This document shows positions 1 through 10,935 of a DNA stretch of 64,000 bases, piece after piece. This DNA is from Blepharisma stoltei (taxonomy: Eukaryota > Ciliophora > Heterotrichea > Heterotrichida > Blepharismidae). The position numbers and the translations under genes are program-made. The stretch's first letter is position 1. The number at the start of each line of letters is the position of its first letter. Below the pieces are notes generated by a model. It did no database searches. It was not told where the DNA came from and saw nothing but the letters and a program-made list of their open reading frames with translations. Location: contig CAJZBQ010000013.1 in assembly GCA_914767885.1 (NCBI GenBank), positions 558,001-622,000 on the forward strand, written 5' to 3'.

Positions 1-816
1 TGTTTGAGCATTAGGTGTTAAAGTCCAAGAAACTTTGAAAATTTGATTAGGCCAAGTGCTGCTCATATACTGTTGCACAGTATCTTTATTGAATTTAATC
101 ATCTTCCTAATAATTGGAGAATTAGCATATGTATTATAAATTGTGTCTCCAGGCCATATAGGAGCTGAATCCTCCTCTGACATAGTGACAATAACTGTTT
201 TCCCACTTTCTATCATATCATTTATCGTGAAATTGAAACTTAAATTTACAGGATAAATAAATTCCCCAAAATATTCAATAATCATGGCTCTGAGATCCCT
301 AATATTTTGATGAGAAGGAAATCCGCTGAAGTGAGAAACTTCAAGGACCAATATTTCATTTTTATATTCTTCCATGAATTTAGAAATATTTCCAAAAAGT
401 TCAGTTATTGGAGAACCACAGAGGTAATGAAAAGTGACCCATTGATTTGTTGTATTGTCCCATCCTGAACGAATATCAAGATATCTTATTCCTCCCAAAA
501 GCTGCTGGTAGAGATTTTGATCTTGGGCTAGTGCAAAATTTCTTGTTACCCATGTTTCATTTTTACCTATTTTTTGGCCAACTGCAGCAGCTTCATTTGG
601 CCAGTCTGAGCCTGCGTCTGGCATCCAAACATCTCCCAGCCAATAAGCGCCACTATCATGAGTTCCTGGAAGCGTGATCTCTTTAAGTGTTTTTTGGCCT
701 ATAAATTCAAGAGAGTCACTCATTCACGAGGCTGGATTAATTCGCCCTGCTGGAACTTTGGATAAAACATATGAAATCGCAGTTAAAGCAAATATAATTA
801 AGACCTGAAAGTTCAT
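1..816 (-). CDS. PI-PLC X-domain secreted protein (3' part beyond window)
   Basis: The reading frame starts with ATG at 816 and stays open to base 1, giving 272 codons of a longer protein. One TGA (724-726) must be Trp. Residues 1-19 are a hydrophobic signal peptide (MNFQVLIIFALTAISYVLS). The motif ITLPGTHDSGAY at about residues 47-58 is the start of the phospholipase C X domain, with the His of GTHDSG as the expected catalytic general base; RYLDIRSGWD follows, as in the bacterial-type/PLCXD family. These enzymes cleave or bind phosphatidylinositol and are often secreted or surface-bound. The second catalytic His region is only partly covered and the C-terminus is missing, so activity cannot be judged. 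Confidence 0.85.
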
Positions 817-1014
817 ATATGAAACCACTATTATTATCAGAATTATTTCCCTTCATAATTAGATTGCAATTTTGATATTTTAATTTAAATGGAAAATATA
901 AGAGCAATAATTTATTTCACACTCTAAATTAGGCATCGGCTTGGAGAATTATTGTAGATTTGAAACATTAGAACAAGCAATGTAATTTTTTGGAAAAATT
1001 TTTGATAAACAAAA

Positions 1015-3336
1015 ATGTATTTTGAGGCACAACAGACAAATGATGAAAGGGAATTAAAAGATACCGAGGAAAAAGATGCAAAAGATCTGTTGACCATGAA
1101 TAAAAGTACTACTCATCAAATATTTAAAAGCCAAGAAATAAGAACATCAACCAAAGTTATTACAAAATCTTGATCAAAATCGAGCGGAGAAAAATCTGAA
1201 ATATCAGACTATAGAAACAGTAATTATATAATTAATAGAAGATCAAGACAAGGGATTATGGAGGCGAATAAAATTATTAAGAATGAAGCTGAAATACAAA
1301 CCGATGAAAGATATTTGAAGGTATTGAAGGGAATACATTGCTTTTTTTACATAATAGAATTTAAAATGAAAGAGAGTTTAAAAGAGTGCTTTCTTAGTAT
1401 GTGCAAGACTAATAGTATGAATCAAATATATCATGCTTTGCTTTTAATTGCAGTTAAGCTTAAATTACTTCTAAATAGAAGTTTTATGGGATGGAAAATG
1501 CAATGAATTGCTGAGAAAACTAGAAATCTACAGAAATCAACACTCTCATTAGAAAATTTGAATATAAACCAAATTTGCATCAATAAGTTATTTCTAGAAA
1601 AAAGTGAGAATGAGACTCAAACTAGCACATCCTTTATCAATATAATCAAATGATTAAATGCAATGGTGCATATACTGGAATTTAATAAAAAAATAAGCTT
1701 GATTGTAGGATTTTCAAAAATTTCCCAATTCAACTTGAAATCTTTAAAATTAAGGGCTATAAGGATAATAGTTCGTTTCCCAATGCACGCATTAAAGCAG
1801 GCATTTTGCAATTGATCATTATTTAGCATTAGAGGAAGTGAAAAAGAAAGAAAAATATCAAATCTCCAAATAGAATCTTTGTCTGAGCTAACAAATAATT
1901 TTTATAGAGCAGCAGAGATTGAAAGAGAAGATATTGAAATACAGACAGATATGAACTATTTTGACTCTATACGTTCAATTCAGTGCTTATTTTGTATTTT
2001 TGATTACAAGAGAAAATTAATCTTAAAAGATAGCTTTTGCTCTATTGAAAATGCTAGTGACTTTTCTTCCTTCAGAAAATCTTTAAGAAGGTTGAATAGT
2101 AAATTAAAAACGGTTCTATCTCATGCATTCTTGAAATGGAAAGTAAAATGTGATTGCAAATTCTATGTAAACATGAAAATTGATATTCTCAATAGAGAGC
2201 AAGTTGAAAGAGAATTGATATGTAAAGGATTTCTCATATTATTTAAATTTGAGTACAAATACAAAATTTTTGCATTTTCTACGATTCGAAGGGGATGCTT
2301 GATAAAAAAGCACGATTCTGAAGTTGAGTGTGTATCAAACCAGTTTAAATTACATAAAGTTGACTCTGCAGCTAGCCAAATATATCGGCTAATGAAAAAG
2401 ATTAGTTACATAAATACTCAAACCTGTTTTAGAATATGAAAGGACTGTATATCTGCACTAAAAATTCTATCATTAGATTTAGAACTTTCTTGTGAGAGAG
2501 CCAAAAAAGCATGCTTATTTTTTCTTTATATCCAAAGTAAATTGAAAAAGCAATATATGTGAAAATATTTTTATAAACTCAAACTCAACGCTATAAAATT
2601 TTCCCAACAAGTCTGTCTAAACAAACTTGTTGAGAAAGAAAAATTAATTTCAGCTACAAAAATTGCAAAGTTGCTATATTTGCTTCATTTTAAAAGTAAT
2701 CAAAAAATATTCTATAATTTGAAAATCTTTAATTTACAAAAAGCATATTGAATAGCTAAAAGAAAATCAAAGGCAAAATTTTTATTTTCTCTTTGCAAGC
2801 AAAAATGGCTTATAAAGATGCAGGCTTCACTTTTATTATGAAAAATAAATTGAAAAACTCATCAATTATATTCAATTCGTGATTTATTAAATGATATTAA
2901 ATCAAAAAAGATTGAACTGAACCAATCAATTACAAATGAAAGAAAGGAGCTCGATGAACTAGACAAGAAAATTATATTTCAGCAAGAAATTATCAAAGGC
3001 CTCTTAAATGAGCGCGATGAAGTGGATCAGTTTAGTGAAAGCAGTCAGTCTCAAGACACAACTCGTTGCAATGACAGTTCAGCTTTTACTCCTGTGAAAT
3101 CTTCATGTTCCTATAATAATCTTACTTCTCCCTCAATAACTCCTATCCCTAAATCCATTTCTCGATCACCATTGATCTCCGATTTTTCTCTTAAAACACA
3201 AACACATACAGATAAATCTCCCGCTAAAAAGGCTCTTCACATACAGTACAAATCAACTAATAATTCCTATGGGTTACTTATGGCTCTAGTTGTTTTTATT
3301 CCCATCATAATTTGCATTTTTATGTTATTATCTTAA
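1015..3336 (+). CDS. tail-anchored repeat protein with Sfi1-like W motifs
   Basis: A single frame of 773 codons is open from ATG 1015 to TAA 3334-3336 if about eight TGAs are Trp. The N-terminal two thirds hold at least two diverged repeats of about 130 residues, each starting with EIQTD (about residues 93 and 308) and ending in a motif such as FMGWKMQW or FLKWKVK. The spacing of these aromatic/Trp motifs recalls the centrin-binding repeats of Sfi1-type proteins, but that is an inference from pattern only. A coiled-coil stretch (about 620-670) is followed by a Ser/Thr-rich linker and one C-terminal membrane helix (about 748-771) ending at LLS, so the protein is probably tail-anchored with its bulk in the cytosol. 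Confidence 0.7.
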
Positions 3337-3358
3337 CTAGAATATAAATTTGTTAATA

Positions 3359-5502
3359 TTAGGCTTTCTTTCTCCACAATAATCCTTCTAATCTTGCGCA
3401 AGGCATTTCAACAAATAAGAAGAGGAATAATGCAAATGCCCATGATGCAGCAGCTAGAAAGATAAAATCTTTGAAACAATATATTCCGCTTAGGATTGCA
3501 GAGCCTTCTGAGTTACCATAAAAGGCTGTGAGCAAGCCAATGTGCCCTAGAAATACTGCGAAGCTGAGTTTTCCTAAGGGTTCCCAGAAGCTAAGTGATA
3601 ATATCTTTGCAACGAATCTGAGCCTTCCAAAAAGAAGAGGCAATAAAATCATAGCCAACCCAATAGTATATCCTAGTCTGCATGAGCCTTGAAATACAGC
3701 ATTTTCTCCATCAGTTCAAATATAGCTGTTTGTTATGTCATTATATACTTGCTTTTGAATCAAAATAAAGAATAAAACTGTGATCCATCCCATTAAAAAG
3801 CTAATGATTGCGCCGAACTTTGTATCTCTGATAATTTTGATGATACCATTGCAAAAAGGATCCGGATAAGTGTCTTCTTCTTTAGTCACATAATTTTTGT
3901 AATATCTTAAATATATAAACCCAATCCATACTCCTAAAAAGTAAGGTAAAAATCGTATGTATGGCTTGGTGTAGTACCAGTAAAACCAGAGGTCAACATT
4001 CATTTTGGGGTCTGCAACATTCACATAGAAGTGATTTTCTGCAGCTAGAGAAATTCCAATTGCTAGTCCAGCTATAACCAGAAGGAGATTAATTACCCAT
4101 GCTAGCCATTTTGCAGCATTGTAATATAATATAATAAGCAGTTGACCAAGCCAGAAAAATTGCATGTCATTAGCTAAGTACCATCCAACTCCAAAGCATC
4201 CATTGCCTTTGCCATTTGGAATAAAGTTATTTAAAAAAAGAAAATTTGTTCACCAATATGAGTCGCATTGGTTGTTAAGTCTTGCTGTAGTAGACCATAA
4301 TGGGCCATTTCCTAATGATATAATCACGAAATTGTAAAAAATCATTAAGAATCCATAAAGAGGAATTATTCTTAAATACCGATGGATATTTAAATATTTC
4401 CATCCGCCAACGCCCAAATGTCCTCTTTTAGCTTCTAAAGTCTTTAATATTAAATATCCTGTAAGAAGTCCTCCAATAAAGAAAAAGGAATCAACTGAAT
4501 AGTAGCCTCCATACATTATTGCCACCCAGAGCTGAGACGCAATATCTGGAGACTCCATCAGATTTGTAATCACTTTAAAGTGGTAAAAAGTAAAAGCATG
4601 CCCAACGATAACCCAATTGATCATAAAAAATCTTAAAGAATCCAGTATAGATAAGTTATCACCCTTTTTTAAAACTCTTTGTTTTACCAAGCGTGCATAA
4701 TTTGAAGATAAAGAGCAACAATTGAGTATTACGTTATATGTCGATTGTCTTTCATTTTTATCACTTAACTTGTCATTAGAACTTTTAGATAGATAGCTTG
4801 CAGCAATACAAAATCCTACCCATGCTATAAGAAAAGTAAGAGTTAACCAACCAGCTATGCTAACTTCCCCTGCATAAGTGAGGAAAACAGCTGGATAAAT
4901 CCCTACGTGAGTGAGTAAAAGTTTTAATTATATAAGTAATAAATCTTGAGCTAATTCTGTTAATTTTAAGCACAAAGCTTCGAAAACTTAAATTTTAAAA
5001 ATTTTTTTGTTGAATTGAGGTTTTTTAAATTTTAAAGAATTTTACTTTCAAATCTATATATAAATTTATTAAAAAAAATCCCCGCAGTGAGTGAGCAAAC
5101 AATTTTGCTCATTCACAGAAGGGGAGTAAGAGGATTATCAAATCCAGACTGCACAGAGAGCTCAAAATCACTATTTTCAGGGTTATAATTCAATAATGAG
5201 AATACCGCTTGCTCAGTTTGGCTTTGTGAGCATTCTTGAGGGACACATAGCCCCATGTATATTCTTCCTTGTGTTTGATGACGTAATAGAAAATAATTAT
5301 TGTTTTGCCTAAGACAACTTCTATAGTGGCCTAAATCATTCAATCCTTTCCCGTTAAATAAAAACATTTCAACACTGTGAGGATAGTTATTCTTATTAAA
5401 AAGAGTAAGCATTGTCTGGTTAAATCTCTCTTCAATTGCTTCCATGCATTTTTGATTTGCCAAGCTGACTATTATTCATGCAAGCAAAAGAGCACCTTTC
5501 AT
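3359..5502 (-). CDS. NRF-6-type membrane acyltransferase, interrupted by T1
   Basis: ATG at 5502 begins MKGALLLAWIIVSLA, a signal peptide containing a TGA-encoded Trp. The lumenal domain that follows has GLNDLGHYRSC and CVPQECS, hallmarks of the NRF (nose-resistant-to-fluoxetine) N-terminal domain. After T1 come repeated membrane segments of the acyltransferase-3 family (SLRFFMINWVIVGHAF, with the likely catalytic His of VGH; SVDSFFFIGGLLTGY; GCFGVGWYLANDMQFF; ILLPLLFGRL). Stop TAA is 3359-3361; the mature product would be about 637 residues. Simple excision of T1 between its TAA repeats leaves the frame one base off, so either T1 boundaries have decayed, a base is wrong in the assembly, or a small intron is present. 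The family moves acyl groups across or at membranes; the substrate is unknown. Confidence 0.85.
4899..5126. mobile_element. T1: decayed TIR element (family A) in acyltransferase gene
   Basis: Flanked by TAA (4896-4898 and 5127-5129). Ends ATCCCTACGTGAGTGAG and, inverted, CTCCCCTTCTGTGAATGAGC are worn family A ends (password CCGTGAGCGAAC). The interior has the family core, in reverse, including AGCTAATTCTGTTAATTTTA. Excision is off by one base relative to the host frame, consistent with its decayed left end. Confidence 0.75.
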
Positions 5503-7267
5503 TTATTGTTAAATTTTATGGAATGAAAATATCATAAATCATTATTTTTAGACTATTATTTTGCCTATTTTTCAATTCCTCTACACATAAAAATGCATAT
5601 ATATATAAAATGGAAAGTCAAGTCTTAACTGTTAATGTGCAATTGATATATTGAAAATAAGCTTTTTATTTTATCGTATTTGATGGATTCAAAAGGGTGG
5701 AGCAAAGACAAATCTGCCTTGATTCAGCATTAAGGATTGCATTTTTGAGACCTTTGATGAAAAAAATCGATTAATATGATTATTTTGAGGATGAGGAATA
5801 AGGATTTATGGGATTGGAAAGAATGAAATTCTGGAGATCGATTTTTAAATCCTGGAGGAACTAGGATATAAAAAGAGAGAGCCAAGAAGGACACTGGCGA
5901 TGCTTAAAGCAATTTTGAGATGCTATTGTGTTTTTACTTGCAGAGTGGGAAGATGAAGATGACCTAGGTGAAGAGCTTGAAATAGAGAGAGATGAGGAGG
6001 ACGAGATAGAAGAAGATGATAGAAGGCAGATGGAGAAGAGAGATAATAGAGAAAATCAGGTTTGGGCAGAAAAAGCAAGGTGGAGATGTGCTGGATAGGG
6101 AGAGTTAATTTCCGCACAATAAGCCAGAGCAGCACTAGCAGTATTAATTTGGAAGTTAAAAAATCATAAGAAGCATCAGATAAAGCAACAAAAGAAATAG
6201 AAAAAAGCCAACAGATAACCACAACACAAATGCCACATCAGAAAATTTGAGAGAAAAACTATTAGCAAAAACAGATGGCAAGCCAATAAGAAGATTATAG
6301 AAACCCAGTAGAAAGATTTCATGGAGGAACTGCAAAAGAAGGAGAAGGGGGGCGATGAAGATAAGGAAGGAAGAAATCACTAGTCAGAAAAAAACTAGAG
6401 CTAGAGTGTATAAAAAAAATAGCGTAAAGATTTGATAGACTTTTGAAACGTGATGCTCGGTGTGAAGATGAAGGACTCAAGCAGACGAAATAAAGTGGAT
6501 AAGCAAATCAAGGTATTCCATGCAAGGCGACTATTAAGAACCCATAAGGCTCCAATCAAGACATTCCATAAACAGATTTTGAGGCATAAGGGAAAAGAGG
6601 AGAAAGAAGGAGATAAGACAAGGGAGAGATAAAAGAGTAGAATAGGATGAAAAAGAGAAAAATATTTGCTCCTTCCTTAAAGAGCCATAAGGCTTGCTGT
6701 AATGCGTGAGCATTGTATAAGATAATATATTTTGAAAATAAGAGAATTGCAATGATACTTTCTTAGATAAAATATTGTGTCATAGAGCAATTGAAGGAGA
6801 AACTTGCTTTTAATGCAACATAGCAAGCGAATTTAAAATATGTTGATAGGAAGAAGCTTTAAATGCAATTTAACAATTGAAAATTCTTTGCTGCCAAAAT
6901 TCTATAATCAGACTTCTCGATGAACATTGATTGATGGCAATCTAGGAAGCCAAAAGCCAAGCACAAATGGGACGTTGCTTTTTTTGAAGGATGGCTTTAA
7001 AATTTATAATGAAACGATTTCAAAGCCAATCATTGTTATTTAGGCAATGCTGATATGAGGGTCATAAATGAAGTTTTGTCAGTCTTTCTATTCTAGATAT
7101 CAAAACTTATAGCTTATAGTGATACGCACTAATATGCATTTCCTATAAGTACAAAATATAATCCGATTCATATTGTTTTAAAAATTGCAATCCTTTCTTT
7201 TTTTATGGCTGTTAAAACTTCTTCAAAGTGCATTTTTTACTATTTTTTAAGTTTCATTTCTTCAGCC
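5503..7267. other. unexplained purine-rich region without a clear gene
   Basis: About 1.76 kb lies between the acyltransferase start and T2. From about 5700 to 6650 the + strand is strongly purine-rich and looks like worn coding DNA: 5935-6096 reads as an acidic E/D/R-rich peptide (GEELEIERDEEDEIEEDDRR), and 6450-6632 reads as a basic peptide, but no frame stays open for long even with TGA as Trp, and no domain is recognisable. 6700-7260 is AT-rich with no feature. It may be a degenerate gene or a germline-limited segment. I see no RNA gene in it. Confidence 0.5.
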
Positions 7268-7270
7268 TAA

Positions 7271-7604
7271 CTCCTGTTCGTGAGAGAACAAAAAATTTTT
7301 TGGAGTTAATTTTATTTTTTTAAAAAATTTATATATGAATTTTATAGTAAAACATTTTTTCGAATTTAAAAATATCCGAAGTGGAAAACAAATATTTATC
7401 AAATTTTAGAATTTATATATTTAAAATGCAATTTGTTTTAAATTAAACAGAATTAGCTCGAGATTTCATTATAGTAATTATCGCTTATTTATCATTATTC
7501 TTTTCCATAAAAAATTTTTATTCACTCACGAAGGGTGGGTGGGTTTTTACCCAAAAAATAGGGATTTTGATTTTTCAATGGTTTTGTTTACTCATAGAGG
7601 GGAG
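7271..7604. mobile_element. T2: TIR element (family A) upstream of kelch gene
   Basis: Flanked by TAA (7268-7270, 7605-7607). The left end is a terminal palindrome (CTCCTGTTCGTGAGAGAAC..., then an AGTTAATTTT junction); the right end carries two direct copies of the inverted password, GTTTACTCATAGAGGGGAG outermost and ATTCACTCACGAAGGGTGGG inside. The core AAACAGAATTAGCTCGAG matches T3, T4 and T9. It ends 26 bp before the start codon of the kelch gene, so it lies in the 5' flank. Confidence 0.88.
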
Positions 7605-7632
7605 TAAGCAAAATATAACTTTATTATTCAAT

Positions 7633-8772
7633 ATGGAATCAGAAAAGTTTTCAAATCTCTCCAACCCTGAAGTTCTGTTAGGATTAAAAAGTCAGCATTC
7701 ATCCTCCAAAATGAGTGAATCTTCTGAGGAAGCCCAAATCAAGCCCCAATATTTAGATAAGCAATGGCAATGGGCATATCCTACGGTTGAAGGTATTCCT
7801 CCAAGCCCTCGTGGAGGTCATACAGCTACTTTAGTAGGCGCCTCATTAGTGATTTTCGGAGGACACTATTATGCAGGGAAAAAAGAAGGATTTGTCTACC
7901 TCAATGATACAATTGTATTAGATGTCAATGATAACCGCTGGTATAGGCCTCGAATAAACGGGACTCCTCCAGCTCCTCGGTATGGCCACACCTCAGTTCT
8001 GGCTGGCTCTCGAGTGGTTTTATTTGGAGGAAGAGGTGCAAATTCAGCTCATTTTAGGGACCTTCATGCCTTGGACCCAGTTACTATGACATGGTATCAA
8101 GGCCCTGAAGGTGGAAATGCTCCAGGTGGACGACTTGACCATTCTGCTAATTTAGTAGGTTCTAAAATGTTTATATTTGGAGGGTGGAATCAAGATATTT
8201 TTTATAATGATTTACATGTGCTGGATCTTGCATTAATGGCTTGGACCCAACCAGAAACATCAGGACCTTCCCCATCTCCTAGAATGGGGCATGTTTCTGT
8301 TGTGGTTGGAACAAATATTGTGATTCAAGGAGGATTTTATTTTGACCCTAAAAAGCACGAAGATGGAGGTCTGAGGATGGGAAGTATGTTGAAGGAATGC
8401 TATTTAAATGATCTTAGGGTGCTTGATACAGAAACCCTAGTATGAAGCAGACTCAGAGTGTCGGGAACTCCACCTTATCCATGCTATGGCCATACCATGG
8501 ATATTTCTGGGTCTGATATTATTGTTTTTGGAGGATATGGAGCTTTTCAGAAAGGGACAGAAACAAAGTGCGATTATTTTGTGGATTTGAATACAGACAC
8601 AATGACTTGGAATAGAGGAAATTATATTGGAACCCCTCCCCCTCCAAGGCATGGACACACTTCGACACCAATTGGTCCACATGTTTTAATATTTGGAGGG
8701 TGGGAATCGACAAAAGCAATGAATGATGTGGTTGTGATAAGAGAAATATCTGATGCAAAAGATGCAAAATAA
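7633..8772 (+). CDS. kelch-repeat protein
   Basis: ATG 7633 to TAA 8770-8772, 379 residues, with one in-frame TGA (8443-8445) read as Trp in the middle of a kelch blade, which is strong evidence for the code. At least six kelch repeats follow a 60-residue N-terminal tail; each has a PSPRGGHT/PAPRYGHT-type turn, a hydrophobic strand ending in a GG pair (LVIFGG, VVLFGG, MFIFGG, IVIQGG, IIVFGG, VLIFGG) and a downstream W or Y. They should close into a single beta propeller for protein binding. There is no BTB, F-box or kinase partner domain. An earlier in-frame ATG at 7567-7578 lies inside T2 and is rejected as start. The precise role is unknown. Confidence 0.9.
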
Positions 8773-9015
8773 GTAATATTTAAAACTTTATTCAAAATTT
8801 CAATTATTTTAAAGTATTGAAAAAATCAGTTTGCTGGCAAATTTTCAATTAAAAAATAGGCTTTAAAATAGTGCCTTCATAATTAAATAAATTTTTTAGC
8901 AATCTAGCTTTAATGCTATTTGTCATAAGCTAATTGTCTGTTTTCACATTCATGAGATGATATGAATAATTTCACTTGAGTGACTGTTAAAAATGGCAAT
9001 AAATAATACTCTATA

Positions 9016-10116
9016 ATGACTTCTCATCCATTGCAGTTAATTGAGCAGCTAGGAAGATTAAGAAATTCTCAAAACAACGAGAATAAAACGAATCCCTCCA
9101 TAGCAAAGCAAGCACAAAATGACTTTGGCCTAAATGAATTGATGAAAAGCTTGTCGAATGAAAAAAATCCAGAGAAAAATAACAAATATCTTGAAATACC
9201 AAATCCCAAAGAAAACAATAAAATTTGGCAAGAATTAATAAAATCAACTGGCTTGAAATCAGAATCACAACCTAAGGATTTCATTTCTCCAAATAAAGAA
9301 ACTCTAGCTTATTCTAAAGCAGATGAAGCAAGGTCTATGACCCCTACACCTATGAAATATGACCAAACGCCACCAAAGTTGCCAGAAAGGTCTATTAAAT
9401 CAAAAAGCAAATCCCCAATAAGAACTATCGATTTTGTCCCTTCTATTTCTGAAAAATCTAAAATCCTAGCAAGTAGGCATGGAAAAACTCAAGAAAGGCT
9501 GCTAAATCATACTATAAAAACCATTACAATAAGGCCAAATAATGCAAGTCCATGCCAGTTCAAGCCTAAGCTTAACCCAAACTCTGTTAAAATGGACAAG
9601 GCGATCCATAAATCTAAACACGAAAGATGGGAAACCTTGTACAAGCTCGATTCCCAAAAGAAAGAAAAATGAGAAAAAATAAGAAAAAATGCTCAGGATA
9701 TTGCTGATGCTATTGAAGAGAAAGAGTGCACATTTGCTCCAAGTATTAGCTGCTCTTCAATAAAAACCCCAAAAACTAAAAAAACATGGGATAGGCTGCA
9801 TAATTGACAAAAATTCAAAGATCAAAAATTAGAAAAAATAAGGGAAGAAAAGAAAGACAAAGAACTACTTGGGTGCACGTTTACACCAAAAATAAGGGAT
9901 CTTTCACCTTCTTATGAAGATGACACATTATCAAGAATAAAAGGAATAGGGAGATATTTCGAGCGACAAGCTCAATCCAAGGCATCAAAAGTTGGAGTTT
10001 CATTTGACTCAGGGAACTATGAATCTACCTTTTATACTCACAGAGATTTGTCTCCGAGCGAATACACTCAAGCTATAGGAACCCTCCGTGGCGAGCTTCG
10101 CTCTATTCTGATGTAA
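9016..10116 (+). CDS. uncharacterised basic protein with CTFAP/CTFTPKI repeats
   Basis: ATG 9016 to TAA 10114-10116, 366 residues, with TGA as Trp at two sites (9670-9672, 9805-9807). The chain is Lys/Ser-rich and probably disordered for the first 180 residues. The second half repeats a motif: CQFKPKLNPN, then CTFAPSI, then CTFTPKIRDLSP, each followed by a short region with ERW or DRLHNW. TFxPKI repeats of this type are common in ciliate and flagellate cytoskeletal or basal-body proteins, so a structural role is possible but only inferred. The gene stands alone, 31 bp ahead of the next + strand gene. Confidence 0.75.
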
Positions 10117-10146
10117 TTCATTTTATTACTAATATATTTTTCTGTT

Positions 10147-10899
10147 ATGGATAATAATTCTCAAACATTCTTCTCCAGTTTCTTTGCTGGTAAGAAGCCC
10201 AAATGTGCTCACTGCCAAGAAGAAGGCAGCCTTATTTGTTTCTGATGCAAAACTGATATATGTGAATATCATGGCTGCAAAAGATACATTAAAAGGAAAA
10301 ATGTTGCTATTTGCAATCATTGTTCTTATTCTGATCTTTATAATTCGATAACAGAAAAATTTGAGCTAATGAAGTCTGAGATTTGCGGTGACTTGAAAAA
10401 GATAAATAAGGAAAATATGCAGCTTAAAAAAGAAATAGAAATAAATGGCAAATTGTGCCAGTCATTGAAGGAAAAAGCGGATATGAATGAGTATGTGAAT
10501 AATGAAACGTCTAGAAAATTAATGGAAACTATAAGAGTTAATGAGTTGGTGATTAGTGGATCTAATCAAACATTTAGAAGCCTTGCAGAATCACTTGAAA
10601 GGCAAAAGCAATGCAATTTGAAATACAAAGAGAAAATAAACTGCACAAATAATGCAATAGAAATGGTGGAAAGTGAAATCAAAGTGATATCTGAACAGAA
10701 GCAGCAAGCTGCTATGCATGTCAATACACTTAGTAAGATATTGAGCTCAAGTGGCCCTGCTGAATCGATTGCTAGAATTCTTTGTGAAAAATGCAAAAAA
10801 AGATTCTTTGGTTCTGCAAATCTTGCGAGGCTTTCTTTTTCAGAATCAATTGATAAAAATGACCAAAAAGCGTCATGCGTAAGTTGCTCCTTACTATAA
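10147..10899 (+). CDS. zinc-binding coiled-coil protein
   Basis: ATG 10147 to TAA 10897-10899, 250 residues. The N-terminus has a Cys/His cluster (CAHC, CFWC, CEYHGC, CNHC, about residues 19-58), with one of the spacing residues a TGA-coded Trp; this could bind two zinc ions, in the manner of a FYVE- or B-box-like finger, but it fits no family well enough to name. Residues about 70-210 form a long charged coiled coil. The C-terminus has a further CEKCKKRFF pair and ends CVSCSLL. The track-visible later Met is not used because the Cys cluster upstream is in frame. Function unknown; likely a scaffold. Confidence 0.75.
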
Positions 10900-10935
10900 A
10901 TGCCATGTAATTTATTCTATTTATATCGACTGAAT

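Noticed and set aside
6156-6380. Hydrophobic minus-strand frames at 5923-6380 and 6534-6752
   Set aside because: They are the complement of the purine-rich strand, so the Leu/Phe/Ser bias is a composition effect.
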